DNA of 43,439 bases from an uncultured Lachnospiraceae bacterium (lineage in GTDB: Bacteria; Bacillota; Clostridia; Lachnospirales; Lachnospiraceae). The DNA lies in contig CAMWHJ010000024.1 of the NCBI GenBank assembly GCA_947174015.1, positions 1 to 43,439 of the forward strand, in the 5' to 3' direction. This document shows positions 1 to 8,781 of the stretch, in pieces. The notes under the pieces are model-generated. The model had not been told where the DNA came from. It worked only from the letters and a program-made list of their open reading frames with translations, and did not search any database. Each line of letters opens with the position of its first letter. The first letter of the stretch is position 1. The translations under genes were made by a program, and so were the position numbers.

Positions 1-232
1 CTCGACCACCAAAAAATTTCAAAAAAAACTTACACACTTTACTTGACAAACCCATAATCTCCGAGGGTATTCCCCTCTTACCTTTATCTCTGTCAGCCAA
101 CAATAGAAAAACACGCTTCCCAAACTTTCTATTGTCATGAATAACACATCTGCCATCCGCACAACATCGGATGGCAGAAACCTTTTTCATCATTCACAAA
201 TTCCATATCACCGTTTCACTGATTCAAATACA
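1..232. other. Intergenic left edge; weak hairpin only
   Basis: No convincing gene is visible in this stretch. A 10-bp inverted repeat (CTGCCATCCG at 150-159 and CGGATGGCAG at 168-177, 8-nt loop) lies about 55 bases past the stop of the leftward coiled-coil gene. It has no T-run on the minus strand and only a short CTTTTTC after it on the plus strand, so it is at best a weak terminator for the long leftward Ter operon. Confidence 0.4.
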
Positions 233-1123
233 TCACAAATACTCATCTACCTCAATCCCCTTGAGGTCCTCTTTCAATAAAATACTCTTTTCCTCCACTG
301 CCTCCTGCAATTCTTTGTTTTCAGCCAATTCCAGGAGATTTTTCATCTGCTTTTGTTCTTTTGTTTCTTCCGTTCCATGGAGCTCTTTACTTCTCTCGTT
401 TATGTTCTCTCCCTGTTCCTTTTGTTCCTCCATCTTTTCATCATACTTCTCTTTCGCTTCGTCAATCAATCCCAACTGTTCTTCTCTGAGTGCATCATCT
501 ACGATTGCTTTCGCTTCCTTGTTGGCATCTACCATAGGATGTACTTTCAGCAGCTCCAGTTTCATATCCTCTGCTGCCTGTTGATGGGCACTTGCCATCT
601 GCCGGGAACGATTTGCCCGTTTTCCATATTCATCTATGGCTTCCATATATTGAATGGCTGATTTCTGATAGTCTGTCAGGTCATCGGTCTTTGCCAGACG
701 TTCCTCCTCTTCCTTAGTTAATTTTTGTCCTGCATTCTTTTTCATTCGCAATCCAGCGATTTCCTGAGCCAGTTTCTCTTCTTTGCTGTTTGCAGACACT
801 TGGTATTGTTCCATTGCCGCTGCCTTCAGCTCCTGATTTTTCTTTACCTCAGCCTGATTTTCCACTGTCTGATGCTCATATTCTGTCCTTTTTTCCAAGT
901 GTTCTTTTATCTGTTCACTGTATTCCACATCTGATGCCATTTGATTCAGCCGAATCTTCAATGCCTGTTTTTCCTTTTTTCTTCTCCTCTCCTCCGGACT
1001 CATTTTCTCCATGAAATTTAATTCATTTGCCTTAATTGTCTTGGATTTTCCCTTCTCTGTTCCTTTCTTTTCTCTCAGCTCTGGTTTTTCAAAAGCCCTG
1101 ATGCTTATATTTTTTACTCTCAT
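233..1123 (-). CDS. Hypothetical coiled-coil protein, last gene of the Ter-type operon
   Basis: This 296-residue, highly charged protein is rich in Glu, Lys, Gln and Ala over nearly its whole length and should be mostly coiled coil. It has no signal peptide, no membrane segment and no recognised catalytic motif. The start is well supported: a GAGGG ribosome binding site lies 6-7 bases upstream of the ATG. That start lies inside the last 35 bases of the preceding HAD gene, so the two are probably translationally coupled. Its place after flotillin and HAD suggests a scaffolding or adaptor role in the same membrane-stress operon, but that is inference from context. I do not recognise the family. 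Confidence 0.75.
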   Translation of the reverse strand: MRVKNISIRAFEKPELREKKGTEKGKSKTIKANELNFMEKMSPEERRRKKEKQALKIRLNQMASDVEYSEQIKEHLEKRTEYEHQTVENQAEVKKNQELKAAAMEQYQVSANSKEEKLAQEIAGLRMKKNAGQKLTKEEEERLAKTDDLTDYQKSAIQYMEAIDEYGKRANRSRQMASAHQQAAEDMKLELLKVHPMVDANKEAKAIVDDALREEQLGLIDEAKEKYDEKMEEQKEQGENINERSKELHGTEETKEQKQMKNLLELAENKELQEAVEEKSILLKEDLKGIEVDEYL

Positions 1124-1913
1124 AAAATTCCCTCACTTTCTTCTGCGGCTCTTTCAGCACGCTCCGCAGCATTTCCTCACAGAACATCTCTTTGGGAAAT
1201 CCTACGATATGTTCTATAGGTTCTCTCTCTAGTTCCTGCATTTTTTTCAGCAAATCTTCCGGACAATAACCTGTATCCGCTGCCAGCAGCATTGGAATAT
1301 CAAAATCACTGTCCCCTGCTGCCAAAATCTTATGTTCCGTTCCCACATACTCCCGAAAACGCTTTAAAGAAGATCCTTTATTTAATTTGGCAGGTGTAAT
1401 ATAAACCTTACTTCCATTGGAATCTACATACACCACATCCAAATCCAAATTTGTCTTTAACATTTCCAATGTGGCAGGCACATCATTGCTTTTGGTAAAT
1501 ACAAAAAGCTCATCCACCTTACGGATCTCAAAACACACATTTTCGTCCTGCCTTAGCAGCTCCATCCCCTGATCCATCTCTTTCTGAGCATATGATGCCA
1601 TACGTTTACTTTCCCGAAACCATTCTTCATTGACCTTGCCATCCTCCAAAAGAACCCCGCCATTTACTGCTAATGCATATTTAATTGGCACCTGACTGCC
1701 AAAATCAATGCGAGAATACTGTTCTAAGGAACGTGTAGTTAATGGCACCAAGGTTTTATCCTCTGCCACCTTCCTCAAGAGGGAAAGGGAGACTGTGCTG
1801 ATAAAAGACAGCTCCTTTCCCTCCTTTGTCTCCACCAGCACCTTATCCTCACCAATATCATGACGATAAGAATAGATCAATGTATTATCTAAATCACAAC
1901 AAAAATAAATCAT
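1089..1913 (-). CDS. HAD-superfamily hydrolase (Cof/C2-cap-like) of the Ter biosynthetic module
   Basis: A predicted cytosolic phosphatase of 274 residues with all four HAD motifs. These are the nucleophile motif CDLDNT (Asp7 and Asp9), a Thr in the PLTTR stretch, a Lys in KGSSLK, and the Mg-binding motif AAGDSDFD. The insert between motifs II and III is large enough for a C2-type cap, as in sugar-phosphate phosphatases. The start ATG overlaps the flotillin stop (ATGA). HAD phosphatases of this kind are an established part of the biosynthetic gene set that accompanies TerD systems (Anantharaman, Iyer and Aravind). There they are thought to act with a CitE-like lyase and PRTases on a ribose-phosphate-derived metabolite. 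The substrate is not known. Confidence 0.8.
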   Translation of the reverse strand: MIYFCCDLDNTLIYSYRHDIGEDKVLVETKEGKELSFISTVSLSLLRKVAEDKTLVPLTTRSLEQYSRIDFGSQVPIKYALAVNGGVLLEDGKVNEEWFRESKRMASYAQKEMDQGMELLRQDENVCFEIRKVDELFVFTKSNDVPATLEMLKTNLDLDVVYVDSNGSKVYITPAKLNKGSSLKRFREYVGTEHKILAAGDSDFDIPMLLAADTGYCPEDLLKKMQELEREPIEHIVGFPKEMFCEEMLRSVLKEPQKKVREFYESKKYKHQGF

Positions 1914-3460
1914 AACTCTTTACCGCCAGTGAAACCGGAAAGCACCGACTGCAAATCCACACCTGTGGATTCCTTCAATCCATCCGTGACCTGATTCAAT
2001 GTTCCCATAATATCTTTTACCAGTTTTGCAGAATTTCCTTCTCCGTACATGGTAATCTTTTCCACCTTAGACAGAGGCTCTGCAATATTTCTTGCAATTT
2101 CCGGCATAGCCTTAAAGTACATTTCCAAAACAGCAGCTTCACCCATCTGCTTCATGGCTTCCGCCTTCTTCTCAATACCTTCTGCCTCCGCCAAAGCTTT
2201 TGCCCGGATGGCTTCTGCCTCTGCCAAACCTTTGGTTCGGATACCCTCTGCCTCCTGCTCCATGGAATAACGACTGGCCTCTGCTGTGGCCTTTAATGCT
2301 TCCGCTTCCTTTTCGCGCTCAAACTTCTCTGCCTCTGCATTTTTCTGACGTTCAAACAACATAGCCTCCGACTTTCTCTGGGTTTCATACAAGCTTGCAT
2401 CGGATTCCTGCTGCTTCGCATATTTTTCTGCTTCCGATTGTTTCTTTATGGTGGCTTCCAAAGTACGCTCTGTCAATTCTACCTCTTTTTCCTTTAATGC
2501 AATGGCTTTCTCCTGTCGGGCTAAGTTTGCTTCCGCAGTGGCAATTTCCACGGTCTTACGCTCTGTTTCCTGCTGAATGTTATAAGCAGCATCTGCAATG
2601 GCTTTTTTGGTATCAGCATCCTTTTGCAGTTCTGCCTTTCGGATAGCGAGTTCATTCTCTTTTTGGGCAATCAGAGTATCGGCATTTATCTGAGCTTCTT
2701 TGGATTCTCTGTCTGCCTCTGCCAACACAATGGCTTTCTCTTTCTGGGCCTTGGCTTTCACATTGGCAATCTCTAAATCGGAGCTGACCTGTGCATCATT
2801 TGCCTCTTTTGCTGCTATGGCCTGTGCTTTTGCAATTTCCTTTTCACTTTCTGCTCTGGAAATAGCTGCATTTTTTTGTATTTTTACAATATTATCCACA
2901 CCCAGATTCTCTATGACACCATTGCCATCCACAAAATTCTGTACATTGAAGCTCACAATGTCCAAGCCCATAGCTGCCAAATCCGGCTCTGCATTTTCTT
3001 TTACCAAAGTGGCAAACTTCTGACGGTCAGATACCATCTCTTCCAAATTCATCTTACCCACGATTTCACGCATATTGCCTTCCAATACCTCTCGGGCAAT
3101 CTGTGCTATATAATCTGTGGGGCGATTCAAAAAGTTTTGTGCCGCCAGTTTCAAACGTTCCTCTTCATCACTGATTTTCACATTGACTGCCGCATCCACC
3201 CGGATATTGATATAATCTGCTGTGGGTACAGCACTGCTGGTTTTTACATCAATGGGAATCAACTGAAGGTTCAGCTCATCCTTCTTCTCAAAAAACGGAA
3301 TTTTAATGCCCGCTTTTCCAATCAATACCTTTGGTTTCTTTCTAAGACCTGAAATTATGTATGCTGTATCCGGAGATGCCTTTACATATCCTATGATAAA
3401 AAACAACAATACAGCCACTACTGCAACAGCAATTCCGATCACTTGTCCTATATTATCCAT
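1910..3460 (-). CDS. Flotillin / SPFH-domain membrane scaffold protein
   Basis: A 516-residue flotillin-like protein. One N-terminal hydrophobic helix (about residues 5-25) is followed by an SPFH/band-7 domain (to about residue 190). Then comes a long Ala/Glu/Lys-rich coiled coil (about 195-430) with repeated EAEA-type stretches, and a Gly-containing C-terminal tail. Flotillins organise membrane microdomains and respond to membrane stress. I chose the ATG at 3460 over an upstream one at 3523 because GAGGAGG lies 7 bases before it and the membrane helix starts right there; the upstream extension is charged and unlike the family. It sits after the Ca2+-type ATPase and overlaps the HAD gene, so it is part of the Ter-type operon. 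Confidence 0.9.
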   Translation of the reverse strand: MDNIGQVIGIAVAVVAVLLFFIIGYVKASPDTAYIISGLRKKPKVLIGKAGIKIPFFEKKDELNLQLIPIDVKTSSAVPTADYINIRVDAAVNVKISDEEERLKLAAQNFLNRPTDYIAQIAREVLEGNMREIVGKMNLEEMVSDRQKFATLVKENAEPDLAAMGLDIVSFNVQNFVDGNGVIENLGVDNIVKIQKNAAISRAESEKEIAKAQAIAAKEANDAQVSSDLEIANVKAKAQKEKAIVLAEADRESKEAQINADTLIAQKENELAIRKAELQKDADTKKAIADAAYNIQQETERKTVEIATAEANLARQEKAIALKEKEVELTERTLEATIKKQSEAEKYAKQQESDASLYETQRKSEAMLFERQKNAEAEKFEREKEAEALKATAEASRYSMEQEAEGIRTKGLAEAEAIRAKALAEAEGIEKKAEAMKQMGEAAVLEMYFKAMPEIARNIAEPLSKVEKITMYGEGNSAKLVKDIMGTLNQVTDGLKESTGVDLQSVLSGFTGGKEL

Positions 3461-3590
3461 ATTGTATTCCTCCTCTTTTCTTCTACGCTTTTCATAGATC
3501 GTACCGCCAATGCACAATCCCATACGAAATAGTTATAATATATAGAGAAAGAGGCAGCACTGTTGACTACCTCCTCTCCAATTCCTCTTA

Positions 3591-6284
3591 TTACTTTCTA
3601 TTTGCTGCTTTTACAATCAGTTTTCTCACCACATCAATTGGATACATGGTTAATGCCATAACAATTACCAACAGCCACCCCTTTAATCCAAAGCGTTCAC
3701 AACTGAATATATCACCAATCACACCGCCGATGGATACCAAAATCACCTGCACTGCCATAACCACCAGCCAGATTCTGATAAAGGTTTTATTTTCTCCAAT
3801 ATGCTCGAAAACATTTGCACCATCACTTCTTACGTTAAAGGCATTTATCATAAAGGCAAATACGAACATACAGAAGAAACCAGTGTAAAACTGACCATCT
3901 GAGTTAAAAAATGTGGAAAAATATGAAGTTGCACCATCATAAGCAGGTGTCATACCTGCACCCATAGGCAGCTTAAACCATAAAATACTCATAATGGTCA
4001 GCCATCCGCCCATAACACCAATCTGTACTGCCATGGCTTTGCTGATAATGCTTTCATCACGTCTTCTTGGTTTTTCACGCATATACTTCTCCAAAGCAGG
4101 CTCACCGGCAAACATAATGGATGCCAGACTGTCCATACACAGGTTGATCCACAGAAGATGTGTTACCTTAAGAGGTGATTCCACACCAATAAACGGTGCA
4201 ATGGCAGATACCAGTACTGCCGCCACATTGATTACCAACTGCATCTTACAGAATTTCAAAATATTAGTATACAAGGTTCTGCCGTACCAGATAGCATTTT
4301 TAATGGAATTAAAGTTATCATCTAAAATCACCAGTTTACCGGCCTCTTTTGCCACATCGGTACCACTTCCCATGGCAAAGCCCACGTCCGCACGCTTCAA
4401 TGCCGGGCTGTCGTTTACACCATCACCAGTCATACCAACCACCAGATTCAGTTCCTGGCAAATTTTAACCATACGGCTCTTATCTGTTGGCAGCGCTCTG
4501 GAAATCACACGAATATCTTTAATCTTTGCCTTAATTTCATCATCAGACATTTCATTTAACTCTGCTGAGGTTATGGCAATATCGGTACCTTCATGGAAAA
4601 GACCTGCTTCCTTTGCGATTGCCACTGCAGTTTCCTTTCTGTCACCGGTAATCATAACTACCTGAATACCTGCCTTCTGAACTTCAATAATAGCCTCTCT
4701 TGCCTCAGGTCTTACATCATCACGAATACCCACCAAGCCCACTAAAACCACATCATCATTGATTTCATTTTCTGTCATCTTGGACTGGCTGTATCCAAAT
4801 GCCAAAACTCTCATGGCACGGTTTGCCAGCTCATCAATTTTCTGATTTATTTTTCTTTCATCCAATGTTGCCACATTGCCATTCTCATCCAAGTATTTCT
4901 TTGCCTTGGTGACAATACGCTCCGGAGCACCTTTGTAGAAGGTTTTTCCCTGAGACTGGATATATGCCTGACTGAACTTATTGGCAGAATTAAATTCCTG
5001 CACCTCTGTCACCACATAATCATCGTTGGACTGTAAGGACTGGAAAGTATCTTCTCCCAAAAATTTCAGCAGTGCCTTATCGGTCATATTACCGCCCACC
5101 ACATTGTGGGTATTGTCAAACATAGCACCTGTATTTTTGCCAATACAAAGATCTAAGCTGTTCTTCATGGGATTTTTGCTGTCTGCTTTGTTAATATCAA
5201 TGGTCTTTCCGCTTCCGTCAAAGAACTCAACCACCTCCAACTGTCCCTTAGTGATGGTTCCTGTCTTATCACTGAATAAAATATTTAAAGAGCCTGCCGT
5301 TTCAATACCAATGGATTTACGAACAAGTACATTTACCTTGTAGAGCTTACCAGTATTCTGCATTAATACCAATGCAATTACCAAGGGAAGCCCTTCCGGT
5401 ACCGCACACACAATAATGGTAATGGCCACTGCCACTGCATTCATAACTTCCTTTAAAATTTCCACCCAGCCCAGTGCAATAAATTCAGAAATGCCGCCTG
5501 CCTGAACCACAAAGTGAATGAAATATGCCACAGCAATTACAATGGCACCCACATAACCAAAGACAGAAATCTGATGTGCCAGTTTGTTTAATTTCACTTT
5601 CAATGGAGAATCCGGTTCTTTATCCTCCATATCCTTTGCCATCTTACCCATCATGGTAGCTTCTCCTACCCTCTGGATCACCATATGGCCTTCGCCGTCT
5701 AAAACAGTGGCACCTCGGAATAAACTGTGTTCATCTACAAAGGTATCACCGGTAATATTCTCCGGAATGGTAAACCCCTCTGCACAAGGGGTCTTCTTAC
5801 ATTCCTCTGTCTCACCGTTTAATGCACTGTTGTCTACGGAAACCTTTCCGTCCACCAGCACACCGTCGGCTAAAATCTTATCACCAGACTGAATTACCAC
5901 CACATCATCCACAACGATGTCATCCACTTCCACCATAACAACCTGACCATTGCGGAGCACCTTGGCAGAATCCTTTTTCTGGGAATCCTTTAATTTCTTG
6001 TAGGCCTGATCGTTGGACACACCTGTCTTTGCAGACACAAAGTTGACAATTAAAATAGCCAGAATCGTTCCCACCGGTTCATACCAATCACTGTTTCCGG
6101 TAAAGAACATGATAATCATAATAACTGCAATTACACACAGAACCTTAATCATGGGATCTTCAAAGCCCGCTAAAAATTGCTGCCAGAAAGTTTCCGGTTC
6201 TGCTTCCTTAATTTGGTTGGAACCGTACTTTTTACGGCTTTCCTCCACTTGGGCATCTGTCAATCCCGTATACTTATTTTTCAT
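3591..6284 (-). CDS. Calcium-transporting P-type ATPase (PMCA/SERCA type)
   Basis: An 897-residue P2-type cation ATPase, full length for the family. Visible landmarks are the N-terminal cation-ATPase domain, LNGETEE in the actuator domain (about 155-161), and PEGLPL in membrane helix 4 (about 296-301). The phosphorylation motif DKTGTITKG has its aspartate near residue 339. The hinge motif is TGDGVNDSPALK, and a C-terminal membrane domain has four to six helices. PEGL in helix 4 is typical of Ca2+ pumps of the PMCA/SERCA group. It would export Ca2+ (or Mn2+) from the cytosol. Its place directly after four TerD genes is notable because TerD domains bind Ca2+. It lies 29 bp after the last terD, so it is likely cotranscribed. 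Confidence 0.92.
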   Translation of the reverse strand: MKNKYTGLTDAQVEESRKKYGSNQIKEAEPETFWQQFLAGFEDPMIKVLCVIAVIMIIMFFTGNSDWYEPVGTILAILIVNFVSAKTGVSNDQAYKKLKDSQKKDSAKVLRNGQVVMVEVDDIVVDDVVVIQSGDKILADGVLVDGKVSVDNSALNGETEECKKTPCAEGFTIPENITGDTFVDEHSLFRGATVLDGEGHMVIQRVGEATMMGKMAKDMEDKEPDSPLKVKLNKLAHQISVFGYVGAIVIAVAYFIHFVVQAGGISEFIALGWVEILKEVMNAVAVAITIIVCAVPEGLPLVIALVLMQNTGKLYKVNVLVRKSIGIETAGSLNILFSDKTGTITKGQLEVVEFFDGSGKTIDINKADSKNPMKNSLDLCIGKNTGAMFDNTHNVVGGNMTDKALLKFLGEDTFQSLQSNDDYVVTEVQEFNSANKFSQAYIQSQGKTFYKGAPERIVTKAKKYLDENGNVATLDERKINQKIDELANRAMRVLAFGYSQSKMTENEINDDVVLVGLVGIRDDVRPEAREAIIEVQKAGIQVVMITGDRKETAVAIAKEAGLFHEGTDIAITSAELNEMSDDEIKAKIKDIRVISRALPTDKSRMVKICQELNLVVGMTGDGVNDSPALKRADVGFAMGSGTDVAKEAGKLVILDDNFNSIKNAIWYGRTLYTNILKFCKMQLVINVAAVLVSAIAPFIGVESPLKVTHLLWINLCMDSLASIMFAGEPALEKYMREKPRRRDESIISKAMAVQIGVMGGWLTIMSILWFKLPMGAGMTPAYDGATSYFSTFFNSDGQFYTGFFCMFVFAFMINAFNVRSDGANVFEHIGENKTFIRIWLVVMAVQVILVSIGGVIGDIFSCERFGLKGWLLVIVMALTMYPIDVVRKLIVKAANRK

Positions 6285-6313
6285 AATAATATGAACTCTC
6301 CTTCTTTTTTTGC

Positions 6314-6874
6314 TTACATGTACATTTTTGCTAACTCTTGAATGCTTGGTGCGGTAGTTCCCTGTCCAATGGCATTAAACTTCCACTCTTCATTGTGACG
6401 GTACACTTCGCCAAAAATCATAGCTGTCATTCCATCATAATTTTCAGATAAATTATACCGGCACAGCTCTTTGCTGCTGCTGGTATCTACCACACGGCAG
6501 AAAGCATTTTCAATCATGCCAAAATGCTGATGCCTTGGTACTGCATGATAAATATTTACTACAATAACAATGCGGTCATACTGTGCAGGAACACTGTTTA
6601 AGTCAATCATAATCTGTTCATCATCACCATCACCGGCTCCCGTGAGATTATCACCCATATGTTGAACTGCACCGCTTTTGTGCTTTTGATGCCCAAAGTA
6701 AATCAAATCTCCTTTGACATCCATTAATTTCCCATTGGTCAAAAGGATAACAGAGGCATCGCAGTCGATGGACTGCTTTCCCTCATCCCAGCCAAGTCCT
6801 ACCATAATCCTGTTTAAACTGGTATTTTCCTTGGTCAAACTAATCTTCTGACCCTTTTGCAAACTAACTGCCAT
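6314..6874 (-). CDS. TerD-family protein, divergent short paralogue
   Basis: A TerD-domain protein of 186 residues, the fourth and last of a tandem set. The second acidic cluster, GDGDDEQI, is intact. The first Ca2+-binding cluster, normally DFDLDASAF, has become IDCDASVIL, and the loop before it is shortened. It is very close in sequence to the next paralogue (6887-7483) but lacks a 12-residue stretch (PRGLFSFKPKQA) present there. The two are recent duplicates. TerD proteins are Ca2+-binding cytosolic proteins of stress and metal resistance. The start is supported by AAGGAG 8 bases upstream. Altered metal coordination in this copy is inference. Confidence 0.88.
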   Translation of the reverse strand: MAVSLQKGQKISLTKENTSLNRIMVGLGWDEGKQSIDCDASVILLTNGKLMDVKGDLIYFGHQKHKSGAVQHMGDNLTGAGDGDDEQIMIDLNSVPAQYDRIVIVVNIYHAVPRHQHFGMIENAFCRVVDTSSSKELCRYNLSENYDGMTAMIFGEVYRHNEEWKFNAIGQGTTAPSIQELAKMYM

Positions 6875-6886
6875 GCTATTTTCTCC

Positions 6887-7483
6887 TTACATGTACATTC
6901 TTATCAACTCACCAAGACCAGGATCGGTGGTTCCCTGACCAATGGCATTAAATTTCCACTCATTATTGTGACGGTACACTTCGCCAAAAATCATGGCTGT
7001 CATTCCGTTGTAATTTTCGGAAAGATTATATCTGCAAAGCTCTCTGTTGTTGCTTCCGTCTACCACACGGCAAAAGGCATTTTCAATCATGCCAAAGTGC
7101 TGATGTCTGGGCACTGCCTGATAAATATTTACCACAATTACAATGCGTTCATATTGTAAAGGAACGCTGTTTAAATCAATCATAATCTGTTCGTCATCAC
7201 CATCTCCGGCTCCGGTAAGATTGTCGCCCATGTGCTGAATCGCACCGCTTTTGTGCTTTAGATTGCCAAAAAATACCACATCTGCCTTCACATCCGCTAA
7301 TTTTCCGTTGGTTAAAAGAATTACCGAAGCATCACAATCAATGTCGGCTTGCTTTGGCTTAAAAGAAAACAATCCCCTGGGCTGCTTCACTTCATCCCAG
7401 CCAAGACCCACCATAATTCTGTTTAAACCAGCATTTTCCTTTGTCAGGCTGATTTTCTGACCCTTTTGTAAACTAATTGCCAT
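6887..7483 (-). CDS. TerD-family protein, divergent paralogue
   Basis: A TerD-domain protein of 198 residues and near twin of the gene just downstream. It carries the conserved start QKGQKISLTKEN, the MGDNLTG and GDGDDEQI motifs, and a C-terminal [10 protein letters not shown] block. The first acidic site is DIDCDAS rather than DFDLDAS, and a basic stretch (FSFKPKQ) precedes it. Both this copy and its twin end in (R/K)MYM rather than in the [10 protein letters not shown] block of the two classical copies. This marks them as a separate subfamily in the same operon. The ATG is preceded by AAGGGG with good spacing. It is only 16 bp downstream of the preceding terD. Confidence 0.88.
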   Translation of the reverse strand: MAISLQKGQKISLTKENAGLNRIMVGLGWDEVKQPRGLFSFKPKQADIDCDASVILLTNGKLADVKADVVFFGNLKHKSGAIQHMGDNLTGAGDGDDEQIMIDLNSVPLQYERIVIVVNIYQAVPRHQHFGMIENAFCRVVDGSNNRELCRYNLSENYNGMTAMIFGEVYRHNNEWKFNAIGQGTTDPGLGELIRMYM

Positions 7484-7499
7484 TCTATTTTCCCCTTTC

Positions 7500-8081
7500 T
7501 TAATCCACCTCTACGCCATAGCTGCCGCAAAGTGCTGCCAAACCGCCCTGGAATCCACTTCCGATGGCATTGAATTTCCATTCATTATTGTTCTTGTACA
7601 GTTCACCAAATACAGCGGCTGTTTCAATGGAGAAGTCCTCACCCAAATCATAGCGGAGCATTTCTTCATTTTTTGCTTCATCTACGATTCTTACATATGC
7701 ATTGTTCACCTGACCAAAGTTCTGATGTCTGTTGTCCGCATCGTAAATGGTTACTGCAAACACCAACTTGGAAATCTCTGCCGGTATTTTCGATAAATCA
7801 ATCTTTATTACCTCATCATCACCATCACCTAAACCAGTACGGTTGTCACCTGTATGCTCTACACTGCCGCTTGGATGCTTTAAATTACCATAAAAAACAA
7901 AGTCCTCCTGCCTGGTAATTTTTCCATTGTCACCTACCATAAATGCAACTGCATCCAAATCAAAATCTCCACCGGTGTCAAACTGGTTCACATCCCAGCC
8001 AATTCCCACTAAGATCTTAGATAATCCTGCATTGTCTTTGGTCAGACTAACTTTCTGACCTTTCTGCAAACAAACTCCCAT
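7500..8081 (-). CDS. TerD-family protein (classical)
   Basis: A classical 193-residue TerD/YceD-like protein. It has both acidic Ca2+-binding clusters (DFDLDAVAF and GDGDDEVI), the GWDVN motif, the [15 protein letters not shown] core and the C-terminal [12 protein letters not shown] block. The start is backed by AAGGAGG 7 bases before the ATG. It resembles Bacillus YceC/YceD/YceE. It is separated from the preceding terD by 76 bp that can form two hairpins (8104-8149), which could alter relative expression of the paralogues. The role is Ca2+-dependent stress response, known for the family but with an unclear mechanism. Confidence 0.92.
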   Translation of the reverse strand: MGVCLQKGQKVSLTKDNAGLSKILVGIGWDVNQFDTGGDFDLDAVAFMVGDNGKITRQEDFVFYGNLKHPSGSVEHTGDNRTGLGDGDDEVIKIDLSKIPAEISKLVFAVTIYDADNRHQNFGQVNNAYVRIVDEAKNEEMLRYDLGEDFSIETAAVFGELYKNNNEWKFNAIGSGFQGGLAALCGSYGVEVD

Positions 8082-8103
8082 TAATTTTCCTCCTTTTTTA
8101 GAC

Positions 8104-8149
8104 AGATATCATTATCGGATATCTTATAAAACGTAGAAGCTGCTGCTTC
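8104..8149 (-). other. Two small intercistronic hairpins between terD paralogues
   Basis: AGATATC (8104-8110) pairs with GATATCT (8118-8124) across a 7-nt loop. GAAGC (8136-8140) pairs with GCTTC (8145-8149). There is no T-run, so these are not classical terminators. They may be RNA processing or stability elements, which is inference. Confidence 0.4.
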
Positions 8150-8157
8150 AAAGCTTT

Positions 8158-8739
8158 TTATGCTACATTTACACCATAATTTCTGCACAATGCTGCCAAG
8201 CCACCTTGGAATCCGCTTCCGATGGCATTAAACTTCCATTCACCGCTGTGTCTGTATAATTCTCCTACCACCACTGCTGTCTCAATAGAGAAGTCCTCTC
8301 CTAAGTCGTAATGAATGATCTCTTCATTGTTAATTTCATCTACCATACGAATATAAGAATTGGACACCTGACCAAAGTTCTGACGTCTCTGTTCTGCTTC
8401 ATAGATGGTTACCGTAAAGGCAATTTTCTCCACATTGGCAGGTACTGTGGACAAATCAACCAGAATCTGCTCATCATCACCCTCACCTTCTCCAGTCAAG
8501 TTATCTCCCATATGTTCTACTGCACCGCTGCTATGCTTTAAATTGCCATAGAATACAAAATCAGAATCACTGATTACCTTACCGTTTGCTCCCAAAAGAA
8601 ATGCAGATGCATCTAAGTCAAAATCTGCACCTCCATCATACTTGTTCACATCCCAGCCAAGACCGATCATAATCTTTTTCAGGGATGGTTTTCCCTTTGT
8701 TAAATCTACCTTTTGTCCTTTTTGTAAATTAATTGCCAT
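8158..8739 (-). CDS. TerD-family protein (classical), first of four
   Basis: A 193-residue TerD protein with the full set of family motifs: [11 protein letters not shown] at the start, [32 protein letters not shown] and a C-terminal [12 protein letters not shown] block. Both Ca2+-coordinating acidic loops are intact. It is the first TerD gene after telA, 42 bp away, with TAAGGAGG before the ATG. Together with the next gene it forms the classical pair; the two further copies downstream have diverged. Confidence 0.93.
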   Translation of the reverse strand: MAINLQKGQKVDLTKGKPSLKKIMIGLGWDVNKYDGGADFDLDASAFLLGANGKVISDSDFVFYGNLKHSSGAVEHMGDNLTGEGEGDDEQILVDLSTVPANVEKIAFTVTIYEAEQRRQNFGQVSNSYIRMVDEINNEEIIHYDLGEDFSIETAVVVGELYRHSGEWKFNAIGSGFQGGLAALCRNYGVNVA

Positions 8740-8781
8740 ACAAAATTCCTCCTTATAAATTATTGTTGTCTTTTCTATTGT

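Noticed and set aside
171-661. Rightward open frames opposite the coiled-coil gene
   Set aside because: They are low-complexity Ser/Phe/Cys-rich mirrors of a Glu/Lys-rich leftward gene, with no ribosome binding site.
3461-3523. N-terminal extension of the flotillin gene
   Set aside because: The ATG at 3460 has a far better ribosome binding site, and the extension is a charged stretch ahead of the membrane helix.
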